The notes beneath the pieces are model-generated. The model had not been told where the DNA came from. It saw only the letters and a list, made by a program, of their open reading frames with translations, and did no database searches. From Branchiostoma floridae (lineage: Eukaryota; Chordata; Leptocardii; Amphioxiformes; Branchiostomatidae): a stretch of DNA of 64,000 nt. Position numbers and translations under genes: made by a program. The stretch covers positions 29,822,768 through 29,886,767 of the forward strand of contig NC_049980.1 in the NCBI RefSeq assembly GCF_000003815.2, in the 5' to 3' direction. Each line of letters opens with the position of its first letter. Position 1 is the stretch's first letter. Of the stretch, positions 1 to 12,700 are shown one piece after another.

Positions 1-4
1 ACCA

Positions 5-157
5 TGGGGGCCAGACAGGATCGGGTAGCTATCGAGTTTATTCTACGGGGGCCTAAGGTAGTCAGACCGCCGATCTCATATTAGCGCTCTGGGGAGTTAA
101 AGCCTTTTTCCCAGAATGGCAGAAACTCGCTAGCGACCCGATCCTGTCTGGCCCCCA
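5..157. repeat. Short inverted-repeat element (MITE-like), 153 bp
   Basis: The two ends are inverted repeats of about 35 bp with two mismatches; the outer sequence is TGGGGGCCAGACAGG at the left and its complement at the right. No coding capacity is visible. The left flank has only four bases before the window edge, so a target-site duplication cannot be judged. It lies in the intron upstream of the MAM exon. The superfamily is unassigned. Confidence 0.75.
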
Positions 158-329
158 GGGTAGGTACGGCTTGCAGCATCAGCACTTACATTAAAGTGAC
201 ATATTCCAATGCATGTTGTCTTGGAACCCCCTCTCTTATCTTCAGATCTATCCAAATATCACAGATACTTGACTGTATACAAACCTTAAATCGAAGATTT
301 TTTGAAGGAGTGTACTATCTCACCTTCAG

Positions 330-3158
330 ATTGTTTTCGAGGCGGCACGTGGGAATGGTGCGTTTGGAGACATCGCTATTGACGACGTGGTCATAGTAAA
401 CGGGTCATGTCCAGTGCCAAGTAAGTACTCGGGTCATCTGTGTTTGTTTGTTTGTTTGTTTGTTTGTGTACGTGTGTTTGGCGGTGGGGGCTTCTAAGTA
501 GGTCGTAGACGACTTCCCACAGGTTACTTACTCACTTACTTGACAAGGTCTCCTCATCACTTCCCACAAGTACTAAGCTGTAAAACCTCGAAGGGCGAGT
601 TGTTTACAGAATAATTGCAGTCGAAATTTTTGGTTCTTTTGCAAATGGATCTTTAGGGTAGTCCCCTCACTTAGCTTGGTACTTGATATCTGATTTCCAA
701 GGAAATAATCATGAGATGTCTTTGTGAATTTCCTTAATGCTTAAAGGCGTGACACCTGCACAGACTACCACCCCAACAACCGTAGCTACAACGCAACCGA
801 CTACAACTACAAAGTTGATACCGACGACAACACCGTTAGCAGCGGTGACAACTCCATTTGCAGCGGCATCTACAAGTAAGGCATTGGTGCATGTATTCGG
901 GGAATGCAGGCTTTTGAAATAAAGGTCTTCTATGGTCTTGCATTTAGATGTTAGCCTTCTTAGTCTGTTGTTCTCCTACCTCTTAAATGCCGTCTGTGTT
1001 TCCTTGTAGATGGATGCAGCAAACTGCAGAGATGTCCGCATTTTTATTTGCTGTTTATGTTTTTGTTCACATTTGAAATCTCTCATATTCACTAAAATTG
1101 TCAACCGCTTGTTCAGGCGTCGCCGGTTATTTTGGCAGAATGCTGAATGCATACTTTTGATAACCTCAAGGCAGAGGTTCGGCTCTGGCTGTTTTTGTAG
1201 GACTTTCTATTTTGTCCATTTTGGCCATCGGCTCGGACATGAAGAGCAAGATAGAAAGGCCGACAAAACGTCGAAAAACACGTTAAAAACCCGAACCTCT
1301 GCTTGAAGAGTATACTTTTGATAGTTCTACCAAACTTAGATTCACACATCGCCCAGTTTCTATCAAAGAAATTGGAATAGAAGTCGTTCTGAGGAAATCA
1401 CCCAAACCACTGACAAAAACGACAAGGTCGTCGTTATATTATAAGGAAATGGCAGATATAGAACTTAACATTGTTGTTTCTTTCTAACATTTGAAGTTCA
1501 ACTTTCATCGTCAACCTCTTGTTACAGATTTTATGACTTCTATGAGTGGTGGTTGTGGTTACATAACCAATCGCTAGAGGCGCTACTAACATTACTAACA
1601 CAACGCACTATCTCATTGTAGCTCATTCCACATCGTACTTCACTTTGCTCACTACGCAAACCTCAGTTACATCTACTCTCATAACGCTTGCACCTACGTC
1701 TGGTACTACGCCCTCTATGGGAGTTTCAGGTATGGGCATTTTATTTGAAGTTTTGTACATGGCGTTGTTTTCCTCCTGTTTAAAAGAATGAAAACTTGGA
1801 GTTTTTCTGGTGCACTTGGCATGCTATCAAATTAGAGCAGATGTTTGAAACGTGTTTTCGATCGATCTGCGTAGAGTTATGAGAAAATAACAGATTGATT
1901 TATCTCTAGTTATCAATTGTCTTTCACGTACCGTGTTTGGTCTGCACATCTAGCCACGGTAATTGAAGTATTAAGATGTTGTCCCTGTTCTGTACTCTAT
2001 CCTTACGAAGATTGTTAAAGTTTTTTTTCTTGTTCCTGTGAATCAGAAGGCACAACGACGAGCAAGGCACTGCTGGAGTCAACAACAACAGGAGCAAACG
2101 AGACATCAGGTAAGCACCACTTCTTCACTATCGAACATGTCCAATCATTACAGAACTTTTCCCTTACTTACTACATGGGGTTTAGTTGCATAAAGTTTTA
2201 ATGAACGGTAACACATAAGGAAGCAAGAAATAATGATAGTAATAAGGAGGTTAAATTGAAAAACAATGCTGCTTTTCTGTCTACCGACTTTCGTTGTCAT
2301 CCCATGCCTTATTCGACGAGGGGCCCTTTTTCAGATGGGTGTCGGATGTAGAGGACATATCTACGGGATATAGACCGCCCTCTTGACTGTAGTTGAGCTT
2401 CTTTACTATACTTAAGGCTGAAAGACGTTTTAATTCTTCCAGAAGTTTTGGGGCGGACTGACAACGGTATAGACTACCTTGACGGCGTAGGGCTGGTGGC
2501 GGGTGTGTGCGTGGCCGTGCTGTTCTGGGTAGTTGTGTACGCCGTTGTGGTCCACTTCATCCGCAAGAAGCGCCAAAAACAACAACAGCAGAAAAAGAAA
2601 AAGGGACACTTTGACGTTGAATACGACCCCACTTTTGACGACATCAGTACAAAATGGAGAGATGATGACGATGATGATGGTGGACCCAGGATAAAAACTG
2701 TTCCGGATATGCAGGGCATGAATGGAGGTACGGATATGCACGTGAATGGATCTCCTCAGAACGGACCCGTCGCAACTAGGGTGGACGTGGACATTGAGAT
2801 TGACAAGGCGTATCATGACAACACTGACGAACAGTTGGAGGCAGACGTCACACTCGATCAAGATCCGCCAACATACGTCAACCTTAATGATGACGTCACA
2901 ACCGCAGACGACGAGAACCAGGCTAACCTTACCAGAGAAGCCGACACGACAGCCGATAGCACACAGGATCAAACAGAACTCACCACAGACAGCGGACCGA
3001 ATGTGATAAATGGTGCGTCGGAATTCGACGAAAGCCTCGCCAGTCCAAGGTCGGACGAAGGCATCATATTCCTAGAGCCATCAGGTGTGGACGATGGGGC
3101 CGATTCCGCCATGTGCGTACCGGGTTATGACGAACTTACAGAACAGACAGTTGTCTAA
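330..3158 (+). CDS. MAM-domain, Thr-rich-stalk single-pass membrane protein (3' part, five exons)
   Basis: Five exons join in frame, all internal junctions in phase 1: 330-420, 747-875, 1622-1729, 2047-2109 and 2443-3158 (stop). Exon 1 encodes the end of a MAM domain ([18 protein letters not shown]), an extracellular adhesion module. Exons 2-4 encode a Thr/Ser-rich stalk, probably O-glycosylated. Exon 5 encodes a membrane segment of about 23 residues ([18 protein letters not shown]), then a Lys/Arg-rich stop-transfer stretch ([13 protein letters not shown]) and an acidic tail of about 200 residues. The tail has a YVNL motif of the Grb2-SH2 type (YxN) and ends in QTVV, which fits a class I PDZ ligand (T-x-V). 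In all 368 residues are visible; the 5' exons lie left of the window. The exact receptor family is not recognised. It could be an adhesion receptor or a receptor-phosphatase-like protein without its enzyme; no catalytic domain is seen. Confidence 0.72.
441..467. repeat. (TTTG)n microsatellite
   Basis: A run of about six TTTG units just downstream of a splice donor in the MAM receptor gene. Confidence 0.85.
1163..1311. repeat. Foldback element with 12-bp flanking direct repeat
   Basis: The ends are inverted copies (GCAGAGGTTCGG at the left, CCGAACCTCTGC at the right). The element is flanked by the perfect direct repeat ATACTTTTGATA at 1151-1162 and 1312-1323, consistent with a target-site duplication. 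It lies in an intron of the MAM receptor gene. Related sequence with the GTTAGGCTCCGG core recurs near 3690-3810 and 25400-25450, so this is a dispersed family. Confidence 0.65.
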
Positions 3159-3528
3159 CCGTCGCAGGAGTCAGGCAACTTAAACCAATGTCTTATACGC
3201 TGCATTGATAGAAAAGAGGCGATCGACAACTGATCTTTCCACGTTCTCAGTTGGTTCATTCTTTAGAATGAGTACTCTATTGGCTTACACTAGTACATTA
3301 TATACCATTCTGAAGCATGTGTAGCATGCATTTGAAAAGCTTAAAGCAATTTATTGCCAGAGATATCATTTGTAAACAGACTACTTAAATGCGACTTAAC
3401 AGCTATGTATCCATCTTCTCATTTTTTTTTAGGAATTCGACGTTTTTGATTGTATTATCAGTCCATGAAGTTAACAATATAGCTCATATTTTTCCTGAGA
3501 GAGTCTCTTGTCGAAAAAAAAGTGCAAT

Positions 3529-3534
3529 AATAAA
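3529..3534 (+). terminator. Candidate poly(A) signal of the MAM receptor gene
   Basis: AATAAA lies about 370 bp after the stop codon. It is the first canonical signal I see downstream, giving a modest 3' UTR. No transcript evidence is available here. Confidence 0.45.
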
Positions 3535-6500
3535 AGGCGTTCTTTCAAACCCAGCTTCGTCGTTTATTGTAATACTACATGACGTTGGACGAACGTCGAA
3601 CAACGACAACGACCTAATGTAACAACTAAATCACTACATACCGACTATATTCATGTAGAACTACACGTTGTCGGACATACTCTCCAAGCATAGGTTAGGC
3701 TCCGGTTGTTTTTTGACGTTTTTTTAGACGTTTTTTTTCTTGATATCTCGCGGCCTAACTCTCCAAGCACAGGTTAGGCCCCGGTTGTTTTCGTAATGTT
3801 TTAGGCATTTTTTCGGGGTTTTTTTTGTGTACTGTTTTCTTGATGTCTCGCCGCCGCTCAACACAGAGAAAGGAAGAAATGGAAAAATGAGGTAGGGGGA
3901 CTTTAGAGACAAAGCCATTGATAAATAAATCGTGGAAAGGATGGCTATTTTGAAAACGGTGCAACATTGTATACGTCGCCATCGTTTTGTTGTTAATTAC
4001 TAGGACCGTGTTGTAATCTTGTTATGTACCCTTTGAATACCAGTCAGCCAGCTGTACGTGTGACCAGGTAGCCGACTGTTGACACGGAACCTGGCAGGTT
4101 CCTTGACTACAAGTGTCATTCATCAAAATGAACCGGGCAACTGGCAAACGGAGCATGTATCGGCTAACCCCGTGACCCCAACAACCTTCGCCATGACATT
4201 CAGTGGAGAGGTCTTTTTGAGAGTTACATCTTACTTCTTAGGCAGTGTAAGAAACTTTGTCTCAGAAAGAAAGGAAAACTCGTGCTGAGAACACGCACGA
4301 CTAAGGGGAGGCTTCTACGCCGTGAATAAACTTCAGTACACGGACCTCTCACGATAACAAAACATCACGTATGGCCACGGTGCGACCGAAGGTAGGAGAG
4401 AACATTTGCACCAGTGAAAGGGCTCGCCGGGCGCCGTAGCGTCGCGTACGTTGCCATGGCGGCCGGCCGTCCAACCGTTTGTACAAAAGATGCCGAAAGG
4501 ACGACGGGTCTTCCATCAGCATTAAGAACCGATCAGATCGGAACTACGCGTACTATTTGTTTGCGCTAGTTGTTATTTCTCAGGTATCAATAGTGATTAC
4601 TACATGATCATGGGATAATGCATGTTCCAGCTATAGAATATTGCCATCTCCACTTAGCAGCAATTTTCTTTGAAATGGAATTTAGTATAAAGTCACAACC
4701 CTGTAGCTTCAGAGGACCACCAGATCCTCCATCTTGTGTGTGGAGACCGGCTCTAGTCTTTTGTGGACACTCCTTAGACCTTCCGACTAGGGCCCCACAC
4801 AACTGAAGCTGCTCTTTATCTCAATTAACCACCGCTAATACTCAACCAAAGTGTACACAATTTCTTTGGCTTCTTTGACATTTGCAACGGCGTGTGTAAA
4901 CCATTCTCTTTGTGACGGCCTTGTTCCCGGCCGTCTTTTGTATGACAAATCCCGCTACGTTTGCGGTATCTACGGCGGCCCGTTGCCCAGGGGAATTTTT
5001 GTGTTTTTGCAGTGACCGACATCTTGTTCACACCACGGCGTGCTGTGCGGACGGGACTAACGTCGAACAGAGAAATGTGAAGACATCTCTGCTTTTAATA
5101 AGAAACAGGTGAGTACAAATGTTGCAAGCACCATACTTCTTAAGGTGTCCTTCTCAAGGTGAGCCACCTGTCCGGGTTGGTTTGCCAGCGAGACGTGTGT
5201 TCACAGTGTAATGTTGTCCTTCAAACAGAAGAACCTTGCAGAGAGAAAACAACACAGTTAAAGATAACACACGAGAAATTGTGGCTGGCTCTTCCACAGT
5301 TTTCTAAAGGTGGAAAACCCTGTCAGTCCGCCAAATGTAGGCGGTAAGCCCTGATAGGTTCTGTATGACGGAAACATTGGTAGACGTACAGATGCTAATG
5401 GCGTGTTTATGCCGCGGGGATTGTGACATGTTGGCTTAAGTGGGCTGGCGAGGTACTTAAAGACCATAAACTGTTATCGTACCAGTCAGCTTTTCTGACC
5501 ACAAGTTACCAAATGGCCCGACGTGGTCCACTTTTTATGTCCAATTTGATAGTCAAACTAGGGTTTATTGACAAGCAATCTTCCTTCAATCGAGTTCCTG
5601 ATTCGACAGCCTAATCCTCCTCTTCAGTCTCCATTCAAAGGCATGTGAAAATTGAACGGCGCGACTGAAAAGTGCATGGACTGGTCCATTGTAATGATGT
5701 AGTTCCCTATCGCCATCGCCATGTTTTCCTAGTCATTACTGGAATATCTACATATGGTGCAAACATCTGTGTGATGAAATAACCAGCGATTCCATCACCA
5801 CCCTATGCTACTTCTTTCTAGATTGTGGAATAACTGAGGCACATTATACTACAAAATTTGAGCTGGAACAAACAGGTAATATGTTAGTAGAGAAGATATT
5901 GACATTTAATTGGACGAAATGATAGTCAACAAAATTTCATCCGTCTATTCAATGTCGAATCCACGTCTAAGAAACTCCAGATTTCTACAAGGCGGGTTCG
6001 AATCTGCGTGGAAGGATGCAAAATTTTAGCTGTTCAGTTACTATAGCCATCGCAGTCCTTGCGTTTTCTTTTTAGTGCTTCTTCAAAATACTTGAAAATA
6101 TATGTTTATATCGTGACCTTACTTTGAGTCAAGTCGAAATAGACGAAAACTTTATCCAGCGGAAGTTAGGTTTAAATGGAACGTTATAACTACCAATTCT
6201 CTTATTATTCATGTGTACTTGGAGGGCTGTATTTTCGCCATAGAATTCCAGGGAAGTCCCCGCACCAGTATCAAGTTGGAGTTTCACTTCCTTGATAAAG
6301 CGGCGTCCTTAAATTTTTATATTGCTCCATGGTTCTGGGGCAGTGTTACGTTACCAGCATAAAGCTGCAATTTATCGCCGGCCTCATATAACATACAGTA
6401 ATCGTGAAATACAACATGCTTAACAACCCACAAGTGCGTGGAAACAGAGTCAATAACCGTCCAGGATACCGGCTGTAAAACGTCCAGACACAACATGTAA

Positions 6501-7810
6501 GGGGTTGTCGCAAGTTCAAGTTGACAAAATTAAGGTTTGTACAAACAATGAATGAATGAATGAAGACCTTTATTGTACATTCATACCCACTGGGTTTAGT
6601 ACAGGTCACAACAAATGATACAACATGATATAATGATACAATGAATCTACACTACTCAAGGATCGTATTCTACTGCGTACATTCGGCTTCTTCTCGTTTC
6701 TTTGTGATATTGAAAATGTAAGAACAGATATGCTTTATAAGTAAAGGTTTGTCTAGATTCATAAGGAATATACGCGGATATTATAATCGTCATAGCATAC
6801 ATATAATATGGCGTCATATATGACGACAATGTAGCGTGTGAAAACATAATGTTAGTCCTTATGAATAACATACCGCTTTTAAAGACAGACATGCATAATT
6901 TATCAGTCTGGACAAGAGAACAGTTCCCGAGGGCTGAGTGTGGTTTACCGTTAGAGTGTTACAGAAGGGTCGCCATCGGTAACATTTCAATACAAATTAC
7001 TTCGTCCTGATTTACCAGTGGTCCCCAATTCACGGCGATCGCACTGCGACCTCACTGCGACTTGAATCGGATTTCTTTAACCCTTGACTTAAATTCGAAT
7101 ACAATCTACCATGTAAAATGTAGGGGGGGGGGGTTCACACGTGCGTATGAGGCCCGTACGGTATGGTCGAAGTTCTTAGTCTCTACCGGGCTCCACCGTG
7201 AGGTCACTGTAAAAATAGTAGAAATTGGATAAACGGAAATGCGTAATATGGCAAAGGAGTTAGCTGCTGACCGAAGAGCCTTTGCGACCCAGCTTACTCG
7301 TTTGGCATGTTATTTGTTTATTTCTATGATTTTGCTAGCAACCTGTACATACTAAGACTTCCATACGGATCCCATACGGACTTCAAAGATTCAATATATA
7401 CGCACGTGTCAACCCATCTTTGTGACGTTATATGAAGACAACAACAAATATTCTATTCTTTATCTATAAAATTCATCAAATCGCTCGGTCGCCAATCTAG
7501 TGAAATGCTGGCGTGACACAACCGGTCCCATTGACATGTAGAGCAAACAATCATAGAATGAATGAAAATATATTCCCCTAATCATAACATATATCAATCA
7601 ATAGTCATTCCATATGCATTCGTTCATGAAACCCTAGTGAGCAAAGAGAATAATGAGATAGAATGCCGATAGGATAGAGCCTGTGTTGCGGCGAAAACTA
7701 AGTAATTAATGCCTCATGTGATTCAGTGGTTATAATTTATTCATTCGTCCTTTATGTAACAAATTAGAACAGAGTCGCGTACACCCAAAAAGCCAGCTTC
7801 CCCCTAAAAG
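3535..7810. other. Intergenic stretch, no gene supported
   Basis: No frame here has recognisable protein similarity together with plausible splice sites. Visible contents are two copies of a GTTAGGCTCCGG/GTTAGGCCCCGG repeat near 3690-3810, a short (ATGA)n run near 6550, a G tract near 7124 and otherwise AT-rich unique-looking sequence. Small open frames (for example 4079-4288 and 5159-5347) lack codon or domain support. Confidence 0.5.
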
Positions 7811-7963
7811 CAGTTACTCAAGCAATTTGATATGATTTAGGAAACGGCCAGACGTTTCAGATAGCATCCACAATCTTTCATCAGTGACACTATCTAAAGA
7901 TGGTGGATGCTATCTGAAACGTCTGACCGTTTCCAAAGTCATATCCAATTGCTTGAGTAACTG
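7811..7963. repeat. Foldback element with ~60-bp arms
   Basis: The sequence reads as a near palindrome: CAGTTACTCAAGCAATT at the left is mirrored by AATTGCTTGAGTAACTG at the right, and pairing continues through the segment containing GTTTCAGATAGCATCCAC. The centre is a short asymmetric loop. It resembles the end sequences of Penelope-like or related retroelements; see the hammerhead-like entry inside it. Confidence 0.75.
7845..7884 (-). ncRNA. Hammerhead-ribozyme-like core
   Basis: Read on the minus strand, the left arm of the foldback contains CTGATGA, then a short helix candidate (AGAT...ATCT), then GAAAC followed by GTC. This matches the order of the conserved hammerhead core (CUGAUGA, stem II, GAAA, cleavage-site triplet). 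Stem I pairing is weak (about three pairs) and stem III is minimal, as reported for dimer-acting minimal hammerheads of Penelope-like elements. The right arm carries a degenerate core (CTAAAGA). Activity is inference only. Confidence 0.3.
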
Positions 7964-9769
7964 TTTTTTTGGCGTATCTTATAACCTGGAAGTCTAAATT
8001 TCATCGACGTAAAAGCCAGCTAGTCCTGTACGATTTAAAAATCAATTTTTCATGTATCGACAGATAGCGGCACAAATGTCCTTACTACATTTGTCTATAC
8101 CTAATTGTTTGACAAGTGGATGCTCTTACGAGGAAAGCAAGTTTTACTGGAGGGACGGTGAACTGGGGACGGTCACTGCACTGTACGTAGGCCGCGACGG
8201 GCTAAAATCTCAGGTTGTCCTATGTCAAAGTTTGTCATCCTCTGTCGTGTTTGTGTGGGTTGTTTTCTGTGTAAATTACAAATAGAAAAAAAACTCTTCG
8301 TGCCGTCGAAAACAAAGTCCACATCGTTTATAAGACGTAATGATGAATATTATTCTATCAGAAAATATTAAAATGCCCTCGAATTGATATAAATCTATAT
8401 ATCTTGCGACGCGGATGAAGAAAAAACTGTATCATGTTGAAGTACAGTACTACTACTTGGTCGTCTCGCCTTAACCATTCTGTTTTCACTCGCTACACTC
8501 AGTGTTGTCTTTGTACTACCAGAACCAAAAGCCCAGAGACAAGCTTTTCTAAAGGAACATTTGTTCTGGGCAGGTCTTTCTATTCTGCAAACGGCATTGA
8601 TAGCTATTTAATTGGCCCTCGGTTTGCTACGCCTCGACATGCCGCAAGGGTCCTGAATACAGGGCGCTGAAAGAGCCCGCTGATAAATGATGACCCAGGC
8701 CTATGCAAACACTCCTGTACTGTACAACCTGCTAACTAGCGGTTGTCGGGTTGGAGCACGTTTCTAAAAACACCGGGACAATGCTGCCTCATTCCGGACT
8801 GTGGTAACGGATTAACGTGTCCAATTTGGCTCAGCTTTGGGACGATTGTCCACCACCAATATCCACTCATTAGGTATGGCGCCACACCATTGGTGTTTCT
8901 CCCCAAATATGTTTAAGGTGTTAATGGGTAACAAGACAAGACAAGGTATGTTCTCGCACTGTTTGGAAGTATATAGACGTAACGTGTAGGCATGGGCCGT
9001 GTGAGCAATGTTTTGTTTATTGGGCGTATCAAAACTCCTTAAGTATAATTTTCGGCGATGTAAGTGTCTTCTAGTTTTCCTTGATAAGTTTCGTCGGATG
9101 TGTATCGCACTCACAAACAGAGGGAACAAATATTGCCTACAGTAGATCTAGACAAGGAAGTACGGCTATGTAGGCCCTTAAGGCGTGTTGCGTTCTGGGT
9201 CAGGACACGAATTGTATCCCTTTTCTGAGGGAAGTAAACACTGTGTCAGAAGGGCAAACAGGACGTTCTCTATCAAATGGTGACTTTCTTCGATTGAATA
9301 CAAGTCATCTACGCATCTGTTTAACGCAAGCTTTTACGCATAGGCTCCATTCCGCAGAGTTTACCCTAGCTATGTGTTATGTTTTCAGTTGCTACACTTT
9401 GCAGACGACTCCAATCATGAAATCAAGAGCTACACAAACTCCCTAGTAGGTCACAGTGAGGTCGCAGCGCGATCACCGTCTATTGGAATTGTGGCACTGT
9501 GAACCCTATTTTTTTTTAATTTCTAGGTACATCTTTCCAACTAGGTAGCTCTTTCCAGTCAATTATCTTTCTCGTCTTTCTTCAGAAATGAATTATGACA
9601 CCAATCTAATACATGTTGTTTGCTTTTATTCCAACAGGTAACACGGAAACACGGCCCATGGGGTGAAGGGTCTTTCCCGCTTGGCTGCCGCCCAAGCCCT
9701 ACGTGTGCGTCTAATCCTCTCCACTGTGATGGAATTGCTTCGACATAGTAGAAAACCAGACTGATAAAA
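7964..9769. other. Intergenic / upstream region of the 9770 gene
   Basis: No coding exon could be supported. A possible 3' splice site (pyrimidine tract ending CCAACAG near 9636) precedes the gene at 9770, so part of this stretch may be a 5'-UTR intron. Confidence 0.35.
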
Positions 9770-12700
9770 ATGTTGAACCAGCGAGCGAGAGACGCGAGAT
9801 CGCCGCCTCCCAACGTCCTCCTGTGGCACAAGTTCCGTGAGGAACGCGACGTCGCCTTGCAGCGGGAGGTGGCAGCTAAGGACAAGGAGGCTCTGACGGT
9901 TTACAAGAGCCAGGAGACCATCGGGGTTCTGAAGGAAAAGGCACAGAGAAAGGATGAAGAAAACCAGATGCTCTCCCGCAAGGTCAGAAAACTCGAGAAG
10001 CAGAAAAGAAAGGAAGAGTCGCAACGACGCAAGGCTCAGCTGAAGTTGCAGAGGGAGCTGGAGAAGATGCGGAAGCTGAACAAGAAGTTGCTCGGAGACG
10101 TCGACGTGCTACAGACCACAGTCTCAAAACAAAAGAGGAAGCTACAGAAGCTGAAGAAAGGGAGGCTGAAAGCGCCTAACGAAGATGATGAATTCGGTGA
10201 AATTGATCTCGATCTCGAGGAGAAGATAAGCGATGACGAGTTCCACGAGGAGCTCGGCGGGGACCCGGGAAGGCGGAGGTCCAGAGGGCCGAGATGGAAC
10301 GCCCAGAGACGGATAGAGGAGGGGGAAGAGAACTCCAGCTCTGACGAGGGAAGGGGCACGGCGGAGGACGACAACGCCGATTCTGTCAGCTCAAGGTTAG
10401 GCAGGAACTCGGCCATGGCCATGCACGCCGAGGCAACGAAGCAAGAAGTCTCGCAGAATATCGCGAGACTCCAGGACATCCTTTCTGGCAAGATCGAAGG
10501 CAACGTGGAAGACTCCATGCCAGAGGAGTACCTGGAGGAGCTCCGAGCCATGGCAGGCGGCATGGACTTGAAACAGTGGTGGAGCAAACTGACTCCCGAA
10601 GAGAGAGAACAAAAACTCAAACAGCTCAACAAAAGGGTGTACAAGAAGAAAGCCAAAATGGCGGGAATCTTGGAGGAGGGTGCAAGCGATGACGACGATT
10701 CCGGACATGGAAAGACCAAGGGAGGTATCGGCAAAGGAGGAAAAAGTGGAGGCGAAAACAAGTCTCGAAGTAGAAAAAGCTCCAAGAATCGTAAGAAGTC
10801 CGGTTTAGGTGACGACAGCGATGAGGAGACGGGAAGCGGACCTGGGAAGACTCGTGGGCGCAGAAAATCGTCCGTCAGGGGAAAGAAGGATGAAACAGAT
10901 GACGATCTTAAAACGTCGGGAAAGGCGACAAGAAAAGGCAAGGGAAGGCGAAAAGGAGGAGGCAGGACCGGCAGTGATGGGTCAGATGATAGCGACGAGG
11001 ATAACCTTGGTGCTATGGGTGGAAAGAAGGGGAAAAAGAAAATGGGCAAAAAAGGTAAGAACGGTGATGGCGTGTTGGATTCAGACGGCGAGGATGAGAC
11101 TTCTGTGGGGAAAGCAAACAGAGGGAAGAAGGGCAGTAAACTACCTCCTATCAGAAACAAAGGTAGACTGGGGCAGCTTGGAGACAGCGACGACAGCGGG
11201 CAAGACGGAGACGGTAAAGACAGCGGAGGTCTGGGTAGATCCAAGGGTCGCAAGAAGGGTGTCTCGAAGGAAAAAGCTAAAGAAATCTCGGACAATGCGA
11301 AGAAGATTGAAGACATCTTGTCGGGTAAGGTAAAAGTGGACAACATCGAAGACGCGATACCAAGCGAGTATTTGGAAGAGATGAAGAAGATGGCCGGAGG
11401 AAAGGACTTGAAGGAATGGTGGGAGAGTCTTGATCCCGAACAGCGGGAGAAGCAGATGCAACAGCTCCAAAGAAGAATGCACCACAAAGAAGAGTTGCGC
11501 CAAGAGATGGAAACGGGAAAGATTGCAGTACCTGAACTGTCAGATGAAAAGGTTCGCGAGATATCAGAAAACGTTGATAAGCTCCACGACATATTGTCAG
11601 GGAAAGTAGACGTAGATAACATTGAAGAAGCCATACCGAGCGAATACCTGCAAGAGTTGAAGAAAATGGCGGGTGGAAAAGACTTAAAGAAGTGGTGGGA
11701 GAACATGGATCCCAAGGAGCGGGAGGAGAAGATGAGGCAGCTTCAGAAAAAGATGCAGCAGCAGGAAAAGCTGCGTCTCGCGAACGATGACATGCAAGAT
11801 TTGGATCCCGCGGAAAGGCACGAGCGACTGCGAGCGATGGAGAAAGAAATGAGATTACAGGAGGCGAGAGAAGCCTTTCAAGAAACCGCACAAAATGTTG
11901 CTGAAAAGGTCGGGAAAATAGAAGACATTCTGTCAGGGAAAGTCAACGTAGACAACCTGGAGGAGGCAATGCCGAAAGACTACCTCGATGAGCTGAGAAA
12001 AATGGCAGGTGGAAAGGACATCAAACAATGGTGGAGTAGCCTGAAACCCGAGGAGAGAGAAGCAAAGATGGCTGAGCTGCAGAGAAAAATGTACCAGAAG
12101 GAGACCATGGACGCTGCCAAAGAACAACTGAAAGGACTCGACCCGGTGGAAAGAGAGATGCGACTGCGCGAGCTTCAGCGAGAAATGCAGATTGAAGAAG
12201 CCAAACACACGGCGAGAGAAAAGGCTGTGCGCAGCATCGTGCAGAACATGGAAGCCATCTTGGAGGGAGCAGCGGACGGTAATATAGAAGACGTCGTTCC
12301 CGACCACGTGTTGCAGGAGATGAGAAGACTGGCCGGAAACCAGGACTTACAGACCTGGTGGAAAAATCTCAGCGCAGAGGAGAAACAGAATCTCCTGACG
12401 ACGTTTGAACGGGACATTCGGGAGGACGAAAGTTTGCGAAAGGCCATCGACGACAGGGTAGAGTCCATGTTCCGGGGGCTAGGACCCGGTGGAGATGCCC
12501 TGTCCCAGAACAACTCGCTTCCAGCTTTCTTACGTCATTCCGGTCTGTTAGATGACGTCATTTCCGACGTCACCGAAGAGATGGTTCTACGCGGCGGGGA
12601 CGCGCGGAACTTCAGACACCGGTTTTCTTTCGGTTCCCTTCCTCCATTGACAATCAGCTTGAACAAAATGGGGCTAGGCTGGGGGATATCTCCGCGCACA

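Noticed and set aside
4079-5347. Small open frames (4079-4288, 4618-4806, 5159-5347)
   Set aside because: No domain, no consistent splice sites, overlapping frames equally open.
10036-11715. 559-residue minus-strand open frame antisense to the repeat-protein gene
   Set aside because: It is a Ser/Pro/Phe-rich mirror of the Lys/Glu/Gly-rich sense codons with no domain; the sense frame has conserved repeats and a fixed start.
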